DNA from: Bradyrhizobium barranii subsp. barranii
Lineage (GTDB): Bacteria; Pseudomonadota; Alphaproteobacteria; Rhizobiales; Xanthobacteraceae
Reading direction: 5' to 3'
Assembly: GCF_017565645.3 (NCBI RefSeq)
Contig: NZ_CP086136.1
Location: 4,509,501 to 4,573,500 of the forward strand
Length of the DNA stretch: 64,000 nt
A program made the translations under genes and the position numbers. The number at the start of each line of letters is the position of its first letter. Within the stretch, counting starts at the first letter, position 1. Positions 57,079 to 64,000 of this stretch are shown here, in pieces. The notes beneath the pieces are model-generated. The model was not told the origin of the DNA. It saw only the letters and a program-made list of their open reading frames with translations, and searched no databases.

Positions 57079-57411
57079 ATGAACTGGATCAAAGAGAATT
57101 GGGACAAAATAATTGGTGTCTTTCTTTCCCTAATTCTCGGAGGGGTTGTGGGATTTTTTAGCGCGACGTCCAAACTCGGCGACGATATTTCTGAGCTCAA
57201 GACACAAATTGCTATCTCAAAAAACACACTAGAAGAAATTACCAGGAAAGTATCCGAGCTATCTGCTGTGAACAACAGAATACAAGGGATAGAGATAAGG
57301 CTAGTGTCCATTGAAGCCCAATCTATTGTGATAAAAAGTCAAACCGATATTATGCTTCGTACCCAAATAGAAAGACTTCCCCCGAACGCAGGCACGCCTC
57401 AGCGGAGATAA
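57079..57411 (+). CDS. Membrane-anchored coiled-coil protein
   Basis: A 110-residue protein. Residues about 9-29 form one transmembrane helix (IIGVFLSLILGGVVGFFSAT); the remainder is a coiled coil (LGDDISELKTQIAISKNTLE and onward to IERLPPN). Its ATG overlaps the TPR stop, so translation is coupled. GC content is lower than in surrounding genes. The pair could form a membrane-associated assembly; the TPR half is now broken. Function unknown. Confidence 0.65.
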   Translation: MNWIKENWDKIIGVFLSLILGGVVGFFSATSKLGDDISELKTQIAISKNTLEEITRKVSELSAVNNRIQGIEIRLVSIEAQSIVIKSQTDIMLRTQIERLPPNAGTPQRR

Positions 57412-58221
57412 ATGTGCTGATCCCGATGTTTACCGCCCTGTTGGCTGCGGGTGCTGCTTTGGCCAAGGCTTTCGCCGGGTAACATCCCAATACGCCGTGC
57501 CGCTTCGATTTGATTCCGCAGGCTCAGTTCGCGGAGTCCATAGATCGCCTGTCTCTCGCCGGCGACCTTCCAGAGCCCATCCGTCGCGTCGGGATTGGTC
57601 ACGGCCTGCCGTTGGCGGGCTGGCCGACGAGACGCTCGCGATCGTCAGCAAACGCGACGATCGAAGGCGTCGTGCGCATGCCCTCGAAATTCTCGATGAC
57701 TTTGACGTTTTTGCCATCCCAAAACGTATTTCACCGAAGAGGAAAGATCCGCGGATAGGTCTGCACTCAAGTTTCCCATCGATCCCGATCTCCTCTGTGA
57801 ACGCCTTTGGCACCACTTTGCCGGGCACACCCTTTCAGGCAGCTTTGAGCCGCGAAGCACCAACATTGAGCTTTACACGGGCAGGCGCGCTAAGCGGCTC
57901 TGAGGTGGCCGACACTATCCAAAAGTTGCCGAAATGCCGGGTCCGGCGCGTGGCACAGAGTGCGATATTTATCCAGGAAGGGCAGCCAGAACACCATTAC
58001 ACCAATAAAATCAGCTAGTTAGGTGAATTCGAGGGCTTCGAGAACGTCGCCACTCGTAACCGGTTTTCGGGACCGGCCCGCGTAGCCGCGACTCATTTTT
58101 GCCGCAATCACCCCGCATCATATTGTGACGTTTCGGGATCAGATTCCGAAACAAAATTGCACAGACAGAGAATCGTTCCTCGCTCGCCTAACCAGCGGGC
58201 CAATCTCTGTGCTGTGTCGTT
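57412..58221. other. Gene-poor region with decayed coding sequence
   Basis: About 810 bp without a convincing intact gene. A plus-strand frame ending at 58018 contains LPKCRVRRVAQSAIFIQEGQ, which resembles the cyclic-nucleotide-binding start of a Crp/Fnr regulator, and then stops. Its upstream part, with [20 protein letters not shown], has coding character but no match I can name. Treated as gene remnants. Confidence 0.4.
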
Positions 58222-59463
58222 TTGTCAATCGCGTCCCGCCTCAAATCCTTTCTCGGTATAGAGACCAAAGCCGCGCCCAGCCTCGCTGACGGCAGTGGCT
58301 TCTATTTCGACCTGTTTGGTGCAAGCCCGACCCTGGCGGGCGTAACCGTCACGGCCCGCAGCGCCATGACGTGCGCGCCGGTCGCGTGCGCGGTGCGCTC
58401 GATCTCTGAGGCAGCTGGCTCGCTTCCCCTTCACGTTTACAAGAAGCTCCCGGACGGCGGCAAAGAGAAGGCCACCGACCATCCGCTCTATAAGCTCCTG
58501 CATGACGCGCCGAATAGCTGGACGCCCGCCGCGCTGTTTCGCACCCAGCTTATGGCCGACGCGCTATTGCAGCCGCACGGTAGCTTTGCGCTCATCAATC
58601 GCGTTGACGGTGGCAAGCCTGCCGAACTGATCCGACTCGATCCACAAACTCAATCTGTGGCCGTCGATACCAGCGACGTAGAACCGACCTACAAGCTGAA
58701 TGGCCGCGAGATCGACGGCGCCGACCTGATCCACATTCCGACGCCGGCATACGATGCACGCAAGGGCCTTGTCGGCGAAGGCCGCAACGCCATTGCGCTC
58801 GCCCTGGTCCTCGAGCGTCACGCCTCGCGCCTGTTCGGTAACGCGGCGCGCCCGTCCGGTGTGCTGAGCCTCAAGGGCAACGCAACGCCGGAAACAGTCG
58901 CGACCGCGAAGGCCTCCTGGCAGGCCTCGCAGGGCGGCGACAAGTCGGGCGGCACCGCCGTCCTTCCTCTCGACGCCTCTTGGCAACCGCTCACGTTCAA
59001 CAGTGTCGATTCACAGTTCCTCGAAATGCGGACGTATGCGGTGGCAGAGATCGCCCGGCTATTCCGCGTGCCACTGCACATGCTGATGCAGGTCGATCGC
59101 GCTCAGCCTCGCTCGATTGAATCGATCGGCCAAGAATTTCTCTCACAAGCGCTGTTGCCCAGGTTGAAGTCTTTCGAGCAGGAGCTTGAGTTGAAGCTTC
59201 TGACGCCGGAAGAGCGCGACCAATTTGCCATCGAATTCAATATCGACGGCTTCGCGCGCGCCGACTTACTCGCGCGCGCCCAGGCCCTTAGCGTCACCGT
59301 CTCGGCGCGCATCCTCAATCCGAATGAAGCTCGCCAGATCGGCTTTGGTTTGCCGGCCTATGAGGGCGGCGACGTATTCGAGAACTTCAACACCTCATCT
59401 GCACATGCCGGCGGTGCGCTCAATACCGGCGGCGCCAATGACAGCCAGAAGGAAGCCGCCTGA
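58222..59463 (+). CDS. Phage portal protein (HK97 family)
   Basis: A 413-residue portal protein, from a TTG start without a clear ribosome site. FDLFGASPTLAGVTVTARSA and ACAVRSISEAAGSLPLHVYK are typical N-terminal blocks, and FLEMRTYAVAEIARLFRVPL is the conserved C-terminal block. It forms the dodecameric ring at the capsid vertex. The usual upstream terminase genes are absent here, which is odd. The next gene overlaps by one base. Confidence 0.9.
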   Translation: MSIASRLKSFLGIETKAAPSLADGSGFYFDLFGASPTLAGVTVTARSAMTCAPVACAVRSISEAAGSLPLHVYKKLPDGGKEKATDHPLYKLLHDAPNSWTPAALFRTQLMADALLQPHGSFALINRVDGGKPAELIRLDPQTQSVAVDTSDVEPTYKLNGREIDGADLIHIPTPAYDARKGLVGEGRNAIALALVLERHASRLFGNAARPSGVLSLKGNATPETVATAKASWQASQGGDKSGGTAVLPLDASWQPLTFNSVDSQFLEMRTYAVAEIARLFRVPLHMLMQVDRAQPRSIESIGQEFLSQALLPRLKSFEQELELKLLTPEERDQFAIEFNIDGFARADLLARAQALSVTVSARILNPNEARQIGFGLPAYEGGDVFENFNTSSAHAGGALNTGGANDSQKEAA

Positions 59464-60125
59464 TGATGCGAACCGTTCACCTGCACGGCCGGCTTGGCAA
59501 AGAATTCGGCGCCTCGCATCGTTTTGATGTTTCGACGGCTGGCGAAGCGCTGCGCGCGCTTAACTGCGCTTTTCCTGGTCGCTTCGTGAAGGCGATCCAG
59601 GAGGGCTATTACAAGATCGTGCGGGGCGACAAGCGCTCCGGGATGCAGCTCGACCTGGATCTCGTCAACCAGTTCAACCTGGGTATCGCCGATCTGCATA
59701 TCTTTCCGATCGTCAAGGGCGCCAAATCAAGCACTGCTAAGGGCACCGCTAAGGTTGTGCTCGGTGCCGCTCTAGTCGGAAGCGCCATCTTCATGTCCGG
59801 CGGTGTGCTCGCTACGCCGCTTGCGGCGTCCGGCATTCTCTCCGGCACTACCTATGGCACCGTTGCCGCGATCGGTCTTGGCCTCGCGCTCTCCGGCGCG
59901 TCAACGCTGCTCACCAAGCCGGCGGGCCAAGATACGCAAGCTTCCAATGCCCTCAGTGCCAATGGCGGCAACATCGGCAATTCGGGCCGGCAAGGCAACG
60001 CAATCCCCCTGATCTATGGCGAGGTCCTAGTCGGCTCGACGCCGATCGAGGCCTGGTCTGACGTGGAGGATATCAACGTCTACGCCGACAACGCCGGCTC
60101 AATCGAGACGGCGTTCGGACAATGA
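59463..60125 (+). CDS. Tail assembly protein I-like (phage lambda gpI family)
   Basis: A 220-residue protein with VHLHGRLGKEFGASHRFDVS and AGEALRALNCAFPGRFVKAI, the lambda gpI pattern, then two hydrophobic glycine-rich stretches (about 100-155) and GNAIPLIYGEVLVGS near the C-terminus. The family acts at the tail tip of siphophages. Between a portal and a tail chaperone gene it is out of the usual order. Overlaps neighbours by 1 and 4 bp. Confidence 0.85.
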   Translation: MMRTVHLHGRLGKEFGASHRFDVSTAGEALRALNCAFPGRFVKAIQEGYYKIVRGDKRSGMQLDLDLVNQFNLGIADLHIFPIVKGAKSSTAKGTAKVVLGAALVGSAIFMSGGVLATPLAASGILSGTTYGTVAAIGLGLALSGASTLLTKPAGQDTQASNALSANGGNIGNSGRQGNAIPLIYGEVLVGSTPIEAWSDVEDINVYADNAGSIETAFGQ

Positions 60126-60448
60126 CCATGACCGCTTACACCACCTTCTTCGGCGACGGCGAACATGCGTTCAGGCTCACGCCGGCGCTGATCGGCGAGC
60201 TCGAAACCAAGTGCGGCTCCGGCATCGGCATGATCGCCAACCGGCTGTTCTCGCGCAACTTCGCCCAGGCAGACGTCACCGAAACAATCCGTCTCGCCCT
60301 CATCGGCGGCGGCACGACGCCCAAGCGCGCGCGCGAATTGATCGTGGCCTACGTCGATGGCCGCGCTCTGATCGAAACCTACGAACTGGCCGTCAAGATC
60401 CTTGAGCGGACGCTGTTCGGGAATCCATCGAAAGGAACAGACAAGTGA
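60122..60448 (+). CDS. Tail assembly chaperone-like protein (gene-transfer-agent type)
   Basis: A 108-residue protein with YTTFFGDGEHAFRLTPALIG, ELETKCGSGIGMIANRLFSR and DVTETIRLALIGGGTTPKRA, the pattern of tail-tube chaperones in siphophages and in alphaproteobacterial gene transfer agents. An ATG overlaps the gpI-like stop; a second in-frame ATG follows two codons later. It assists polymerisation of the tail tube. Confidence 0.85.
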   Translation: MTMTAYTTFFGDGEHAFRLTPALIGELETKCGSGIGMIANRLFSRNFAQADVTETIRLALIGGGTTPKRARELIVAYVDGRALIETYELAVKILERTLFGNPSKGTDK

Positions 60449-60990
60449 GCTTCGCTACCGGCACGCCCATTGCCGACAACAACCCGTTGCCCATCACCGG
60501 CAACAGTGCAGTCGTATCTGGATCGCTTCAGCGTCCTGCCGACACGCTGGCTTACGCTGTTGGCGATATCGTAGCACAATCGGCCACCGCCTCATCATGC
60601 TCCGGCGTTCCCGTCGCAGCGTCGCGAGACAATGACACTACCGGCGTGCTTCGCCGATGCCGCGTCAAGGTCAACGACCTCGCATGGTTCAACGCGAACC
60701 TTTACGTGCACGTCTTCAAAGACGCCCCAACATTTGCATCCGGCGACCACGCCGCGTTCGCCGCCGCGCTGTCAGAAAGCAACTATCTCGGTGCGTTCAA
60801 CATCACGCTTGACCAGAAATTCTCTGGTTCGACCGTGAAGGGTATCGGCGCTCCGCTCGCAGGATCAGAGATCATCTTTGATCCGTCCGCCGGCACGAAG
60901 AACGTCTTCTTTGTTCTCGAAACCCGCACCGCCGTGACGCCGGGCTCTGCCAAGACGTTCACCGCCGCGTTTGAAGTGTTCCGGGACTAA
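60445..60990 (+). CDS. Phage structural protein (probable head- or tail-associated)
   Basis: A 181-residue beta-rich protein with DNNPLPITGNSAVVSGSLQR and YVHVFKDAPTFASGDHAAFA. The GTG start overlaps the chaperone stop. No enzymatic motif; position and low complexity suggest a virion decoration or tail component. Assignment is by position only. Confidence 0.65.
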   Translation: MSFATGTPIADNNPLPITGNSAVVSGSLQRPADTLAYAVGDIVAQSATASSCSGVPVAASRDNDTTGVLRRCRVKVNDLAWFNANLYVHVFKDAPTFASGDHAAFAAALSESNYLGAFNITLDQKFSGSTVKGIGAPLAGSEIIFDPSAGTKNVFFVLETRTAVTPGSAKTFTAAFEVFRD

Positions 60991-60993
60991 GCA

Positions 60994-61488
60994 ATGGATC
61001 GCCTGGAAGTCAAAGCAACGCTCAGCGTGAGTGATGAAGGTGAGATCACTGGCATCGCATGGCCGTTCAACGCCGGCCCCGATAGTTACGGCGACTTGAT
61101 CACCAAGGGCGCGTTCGGATCGATCCTTCCCGACCTGCCGATTCTGTATCAGCACCGTCCCGACGATTTGGTCGGCACCTGGAACGAAGTGAAGGAAACC
61201 GAAGACGGATTGACGGTCAAAGGTCAGCTTCACCTAGACCAGCCGCGCGCGCGATCAATTCGCGCGATGCTAAAGACCGGCCTCGTCACCGGCCTTTCCA
61301 TCGGCTTCCGGACCAAGGCGTCCCGTAAGCAGGCCCATGGCCGGATTATCGACGCCCTCGACCTCGCTGAGATCAGCTTGGTTCGCGATCCCGCTCATTC
61401 CCGTGCCCGGATCACCGGCACGAAATCCGACGACGCGGCGCGTGCCGTGGCCGACCTCATCAAGCGTTTCACGGCAACGCTGAACTAG
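60994..61488 (+). CDS. HK97-family prohead protease
   Basis: A 164-residue serine protease. The expected histidine is in LPILYQHRPDDLVGTW, the serine in GLVTGLSIGFRTK and the acid in LAEISLVRDPA, the usual U35/S78-like arrangement. It processes the capsid N-terminus during maturation. It lies 7 bp upstream of the capsid gene, the standard partnership. Confidence 0.92.
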   Translation: MDRLEVKATLSVSDEGEITGIAWPFNAGPDSYGDLITKGAFGSILPDLPILYQHRPDDLVGTWNEVKETEDGLTVKGQLHLDQPRARSIRAMLKTGLVTGLSIGFRTKASRKQAHGRIIDALDLAEISLVRDPAHSRARITGTKSDDAARAVADLIKRFTATLN

Positions 61489-61495
61489 GAGCTAG

Positions 61496-62641
61496 ATGAC
61501 CTCAATGAAGACTGCGAACGCACTGGAATTCAAGGATGCCGGCGAAGACGGTGACCCGATCGCCGACGTTGCCAAGCAACTGGCGGACCTGAAGGCGGCC
61601 CTCGAAACGAAGGCAGCCAACGACGCCACCAAGCTCACAGAGCGCCTGGACCGTATCGAGGCCAAGGTCAATCGTCCCGGCAACAAGTCGGCGGCGAACG
61701 ACAACGAATCCAAGATCGAAACCAAGGCTTTCGAGTCGTTCCTTCGCGGCGGCGCCGACAAGATGGATGACCTCGAAAAGAAGTCTCTTGTCGTCAGCAA
61801 CAACCAGGCGATTTCACCGCCGGAATTCGGCAGCGAGATCCTGAAGCTCCTGCGCCAATTCTCGCCCATCCGGCAGTATGCGAACGTCCGCACCATCGGA
61901 GCGTCGCAGGTCAAGTATCCCCGCCGCACCGGCAGCCCCGCCGCCGTGATCGTCGGCGAAACCGAGGACCGCACCGGGAGCGAGCCGTCCTATGAGCAGA
62001 TCGGCATCACCCCGTATGAGTATGCGACCTATACGGACATCTCGAACTGGCTCCTGGAAGACAACGCCTACGGCCTGGAAGGTGAGCTTCACAGCGAGTT
62101 TGGCGAGAGCTTCGGCATTGGCGAGGGCACCCACTTCGTCAAGGGCAACGGCACCACCCAGCCGATGGGCCTTCTGAGCGCGACTGGCATCACCACCGTC
62201 ATCACCGGCAACGCGACCAACTTCCCGGCCTCGACGCCCGCCGACGTGCTGATCAGCATGTTCCACAAGCTTCCGGGCGCGCACGCCCAGAATGGCGTGT
62301 GGCTCATGAACCGCAACACGCTCGGCGCGATCCGCCTTTGGAAGGATGGCATGGGTCGCTATCTGGTCCTGGACCCGATCTCGGACGGCGCACCGACTAC
62401 GTTGCTGGGCCGCCCGATCGTTGAGGCGGTCGATATGCCCGACATCGCTGCGAACGCCTTCCCGGTCATGTTCGGCGACCTCAAAGGTTACCGCATCGTC
62501 GATCGCGTCGGCATTTCGATCCTCCGTGATCCCTACACGCTGGCGACCAAGGGCCAAGTCCGTTTCCATGCGCGCAAGCGCGTCGGCGCCGATGTGACCC
62601 ATCCCGATCGCTTCGTGAAGCTCAAGGTCTCGGCGACCTAA
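61496..62641 (+). CDS. Major capsid protein (HK97 fold)
   Basis: A 381-residue capsid protein. Residues about 20-100 are a charged helical delta/scaffold segment cut off by the protease; the shell domain begins near LVVSNNQAISPPEFGSEILK and includes DISNWLLEDNAYGLEGEL and GEGTHFVKGNGTTQPMGLLS, typical of the family. It forms the icosahedral head. Start follows GGAGCTAG. Confidence 0.95.
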   Translation: MTSMKTANALEFKDAGEDGDPIADVAKQLADLKAALETKAANDATKLTERLDRIEAKVNRPGNKSAANDNESKIETKAFESFLRGGADKMDDLEKKSLVVSNNQAISPPEFGSEILKLLRQFSPIRQYANVRTIGASQVKYPRRTGSPAAVIVGETEDRTGSEPSYEQIGITPYEYATYTDISNWLLEDNAYGLEGELHSEFGESFGIGEGTHFVKGNGTTQPMGLLSATGITTVITGNATNFPASTPADVLISMFHKLPGAHAQNGVWLMNRNTLGAIRLWKDGMGRYLVLDPISDGAPTTLLGRPIVEAVDMPDIAANAFPVMFGDLKGYRIVDRVGISILRDPYTLATKGQVRFHARKRVGADVTHPDRFVKLKVSAT

Positions 62642-62653
62642 GAGGACATGAAC

Positions 62654-63238
62654 ATGCGGCTCGCAGCGAATACTTTTGCCCTCCAGCTCGGCAGCAGGTC
62701 GTTTGACCTGAAGCCCTCGCTGCGGGCCGCATTCGTTTTGAACGAGAAATACGACGGTTTCCAGAACCTGGACCGCTACCTCGCGGAGGGCCGCCTGACA
62801 GCTGCCCTCGATCTCATCAACGCGACCATCACCGATCAGAAAGCCTGGGCATCCTACGCGCTGCCGAGCGAGAGCACGGTTGTCACCGACCTATGGAACG
62901 CCTTCGACCAGCTCCAGGAATTCGTCGTGATCTTGTGCGGTGCCGACACCGAGAGCACCAGCAAGCCGACCACCGGAAAGCCCATCCCATTCGAGGAAGC
63001 ATTCACGCATCTGTTCGAGGTTGCGACAGGATGGCTGGGCTGGCCCCCATGCGACGCTTGGGATGCATCAATCTCCGAGATCCTCGCCGCTCAGCGAGGT
63101 CGCGAGGCGATGCTTAAGGCGATCTTCGGCGGCGGCAAGGACGATCAGGCCGCAGGCGTAGCCGATGGATCGCTGGCCAACATCAAGGCCGATCTCAACG
63201 CCATCGGCGACATGACCAACCATGTGAGGCCGCGCTGA
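62654..63238 (+). CDS. Probable second tail assembly chaperone
   Basis: A 194-residue protein from the ATG giving MRLAANTFALQLG, eight bases after AAGAGG. The first part (SFDLKPSLRAAFVLNEKYDG) and the second (GWLGWPPCDAWDASISEILA) resemble the two halves of a tail chaperone that phages often make by frameshift; here both are in one frame. The stop overlaps the HNH start by one base. Role by resemblance only. Confidence 0.6.
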   Translation: MRLAANTFALQLGSRSFDLKPSLRAAFVLNEKYDGFQNLDRYLAEGRLTAALDLINATITDQKAWASYALPSESTVVTDLWNAFDQLQEFVVILCGADTESTSKPTTGKPIPFEEAFTHLFEVATGWLGWPPCDAWDASISEILAAQRGREAMLKAIFGGGKDDQAAGVADGSLANIKADLNAIGDMTNHVRPR

Positions 63239-63579
63239 TGGCCTGGAAACGGCGCCGCGTCTGTCGCTGCGGCAAGATCATCGCGGCAACCGATCTCTGT
63301 GCCTGCCAGATCAAGCGCAAGGCTGAGACCGATCGTCTACGGCCGAATGCGAACGATCGCGGCTATGACAGCAAGTGGCGCCGCGAGAGCAAGGCATTCC
63401 TTGCCCTCCCTCAGAACCGGTTCTGTGCCTGTGGCTGTGGTCGAATCGCCGATTGCGTTGATCACATCGTTCCCCATCGCGGTGACATGAAGCTGTTCTG
63501 GTCGCGCTCCAACTGGCAGCCGCTCGCCAGCTCACCTTGCCACGCCAACCGCAAACAATCCCTCGAAAGGTCGAAATAG
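63238..63579 (+). CDS. HNH endonuclease (phage-type)
   Basis: A 113-residue nuclease with the zinc-like CRCGKIIAATDLCAC and CACGCGRIADCVDHIVPHRG, then the HNH core DMKLFWSRSNWQPLASSPCH and final lysine-rich tail. Such small HNH proteins cooperate with terminase in packaging at cos sites. It sits immediately before the window end, where terminase genes would be expected next. Confidence 0.9.
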   Translation: MAWKRRRVCRCGKIIAATDLCACQIKRKAETDRLRPNANDRGYDSKWRRESKAFLALPQNRFCACGCGRIADCVDHIVPHRGDMKLFWSRSNWQPLASSPCHANRKQSLERSK

Positions 63580-63583
63580 TCCC

Positions 63584-64000
63584 ATGTCCCTGATCGAATT
63601 CAATGGTGAGACGCGAACCGTCGCTGATTGGGCTCGGCTCATCGGTATCCACCCAGATACGCTTGGCAAGCGGTTGGCCCTGGGCTGGTCCGTGGAAGAG
63701 GCTTTGACGACGCCAGTTGGCAAGCAAGGCCGAAAGCCCAAGCCGATACGTGCACCATCAATAGCGCACGCGTTGCCCGCCCTTCGCGACTGGCAGCGCG
63801 ATATGCACGCTGCACATCGGCAGATGACGCGCTCTGTCCGCTCGTTCGTCCGCCAGATGGAAGAGCAGATGGCTGAGCTTCGTCATGGCCTCGACCAGCA
63901 CCTTGCTGCACAGCGCGACGAAGCGAACCGCAACATCATCGCCTCACATACCCCGGGGGTGGGTCAAAACCCTCAAGAAATCGTCCGCGACCGGTGCTCT
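63584..64000 (+). CDS. Phage-type small protein, 3' truncated by window end
   Basis: The frame is open to the last base (139 codons seen). The N-terminus (MSLIEFNGETRTVADWARLI, then GKRLALGWSVEEALTT) looks like a small winged-helix recognition domain of the kind found in phage transcription or packaging regulators. Residues 75-125 are a basic helical stretch with RQMEEQMAELRHGLDQHLAA. The end contains a GGGGGTGGGTCAAAACC motif of possible cos or control function. Position favours terminase small-subunit neighbours. Confidence 0.65.
   Translation, partial: MSLIEFNGETRTVADWARLIGIHPDTLGKRLALGWSVEEALTTPVGKQGRKPKPIRAPSIAHALPALRDWQRDMHAAHRQMTRSVRSFVRQMEEQMAELRHGLDQHLAAQRDEANRNIIASHTPGVGQNPQEIVRDRCS

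Larger units (their letters stand above)
54439..57082 (+). pseudogene. Secreted TPR (kinesin-light-chain-type) protein interrupted by an IS256 element
   Basis: The 5' part (54439-55318) and 3' part (56727-57082) join exactly in frame when the insertion and one target copy are removed, giving a 411-residue protein. A signal peptide (MSFQARVV..., hydrophobic AALVSMILLFSAHA) precedes eight near-identical 42-residue repeats of the type NNLAALYQAQGRYAEAEPLL. Such repeats scaffold protein contacts. The stop overlaps by 4 bp the next gene, a membrane coiled-coil protein, so they were a coupled pair. The interruption makes the full protein impossible in this strain. Confidence 0.85.

Overview
The window looks like a chromosomal segment of a Bradyrhizobium-type alphaproteobacterium (Rhizobiales). 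This is inferred from the high GC content, the dense catabolic and transport gene content, a DUF6894 small protein, TctC/Bug-type binding proteins, several regulator-rich clusters and GC-rich palindromic intergenic repeats of the kind common in that group. No rRNA is present; one tRNA gene (Gln, anticodon CTG) is.

Left part (1-38.3 kb, host backbone). It opens with a truncated Baeyer-Villiger-type monooxygenase translationally coupled to a shikimate dehydrogenase-like gene, then a secreted lytic transglycosylase, small conserved proteins, a coupled pair of micro-ORFs on the minus strand, a MaoC hydratase and a secreted protein. From 5.7 to 11.2 kb lie three paralogous LuxR-type regulators, an AraC regulator and the C-terminal scrap of an outer-membrane barrel. 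Next come a TauE-like exporter, an RND efflux operon (adaptor plus a frameshifted pump) divergent from its TetR regulator with a clear palindromic operator between them, and a GntR-ALDH-MFS-amidase cluster in which the ALDH and the amidase are broken. An MFS / guanine deaminase / membrane-anchored monooxygenase-fold / RNase Z-like group follows. An IclR regulator diverges from a six-gene acid-sugar operon (DapA-like, FAD oxidase, DUF1537 kinase, PdxA2, Fe-alcohol dehydrogenase, TctC) across an IclR-type palindrome.

Right part (38.7 kb to the end, integrated element). A serine recombinase abuts and reads antisense through tRNA-Gln, marking the left end of an integrated element that continues past the window. 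Its cargo is a five-gene minus-strand defence operon (HsdR, HsdM, HsdS, a PD-(D/E)XK-like protein and a HEPN-zinc-ribbon protein), then a tightly overlapping minus-strand replication-type operon (HGGK-motif protein, terminase-like neighbour, SF3-like ATPase, toprim primase, small island proteins, ImmA/IrrE peptidase, Xre regulator). The recombinase and Xre promoters carry similar 18-bp near-palindromes. On the plus strand are a secreted TPR protein cut by an IS256-family insertion (9-bp target duplication; removing it restores the frame exactly), a coupled membrane coiled-coil protein, and a phage morphogenesis block in an unusual order (portal, lambda-I-like tail protein, tail chaperone, structural protein, HK97 protease, capsid, second chaperone, HNH nuclease).

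Four genes carry single-base frameshifts (RND pump, amidase, ALDH, ImmA-like) and the amidase also has an amber codon. These may be real decay or assembly errors; read evidence would decide. All functional assignments are by recognition of motifs and family resemblance, without database searches.
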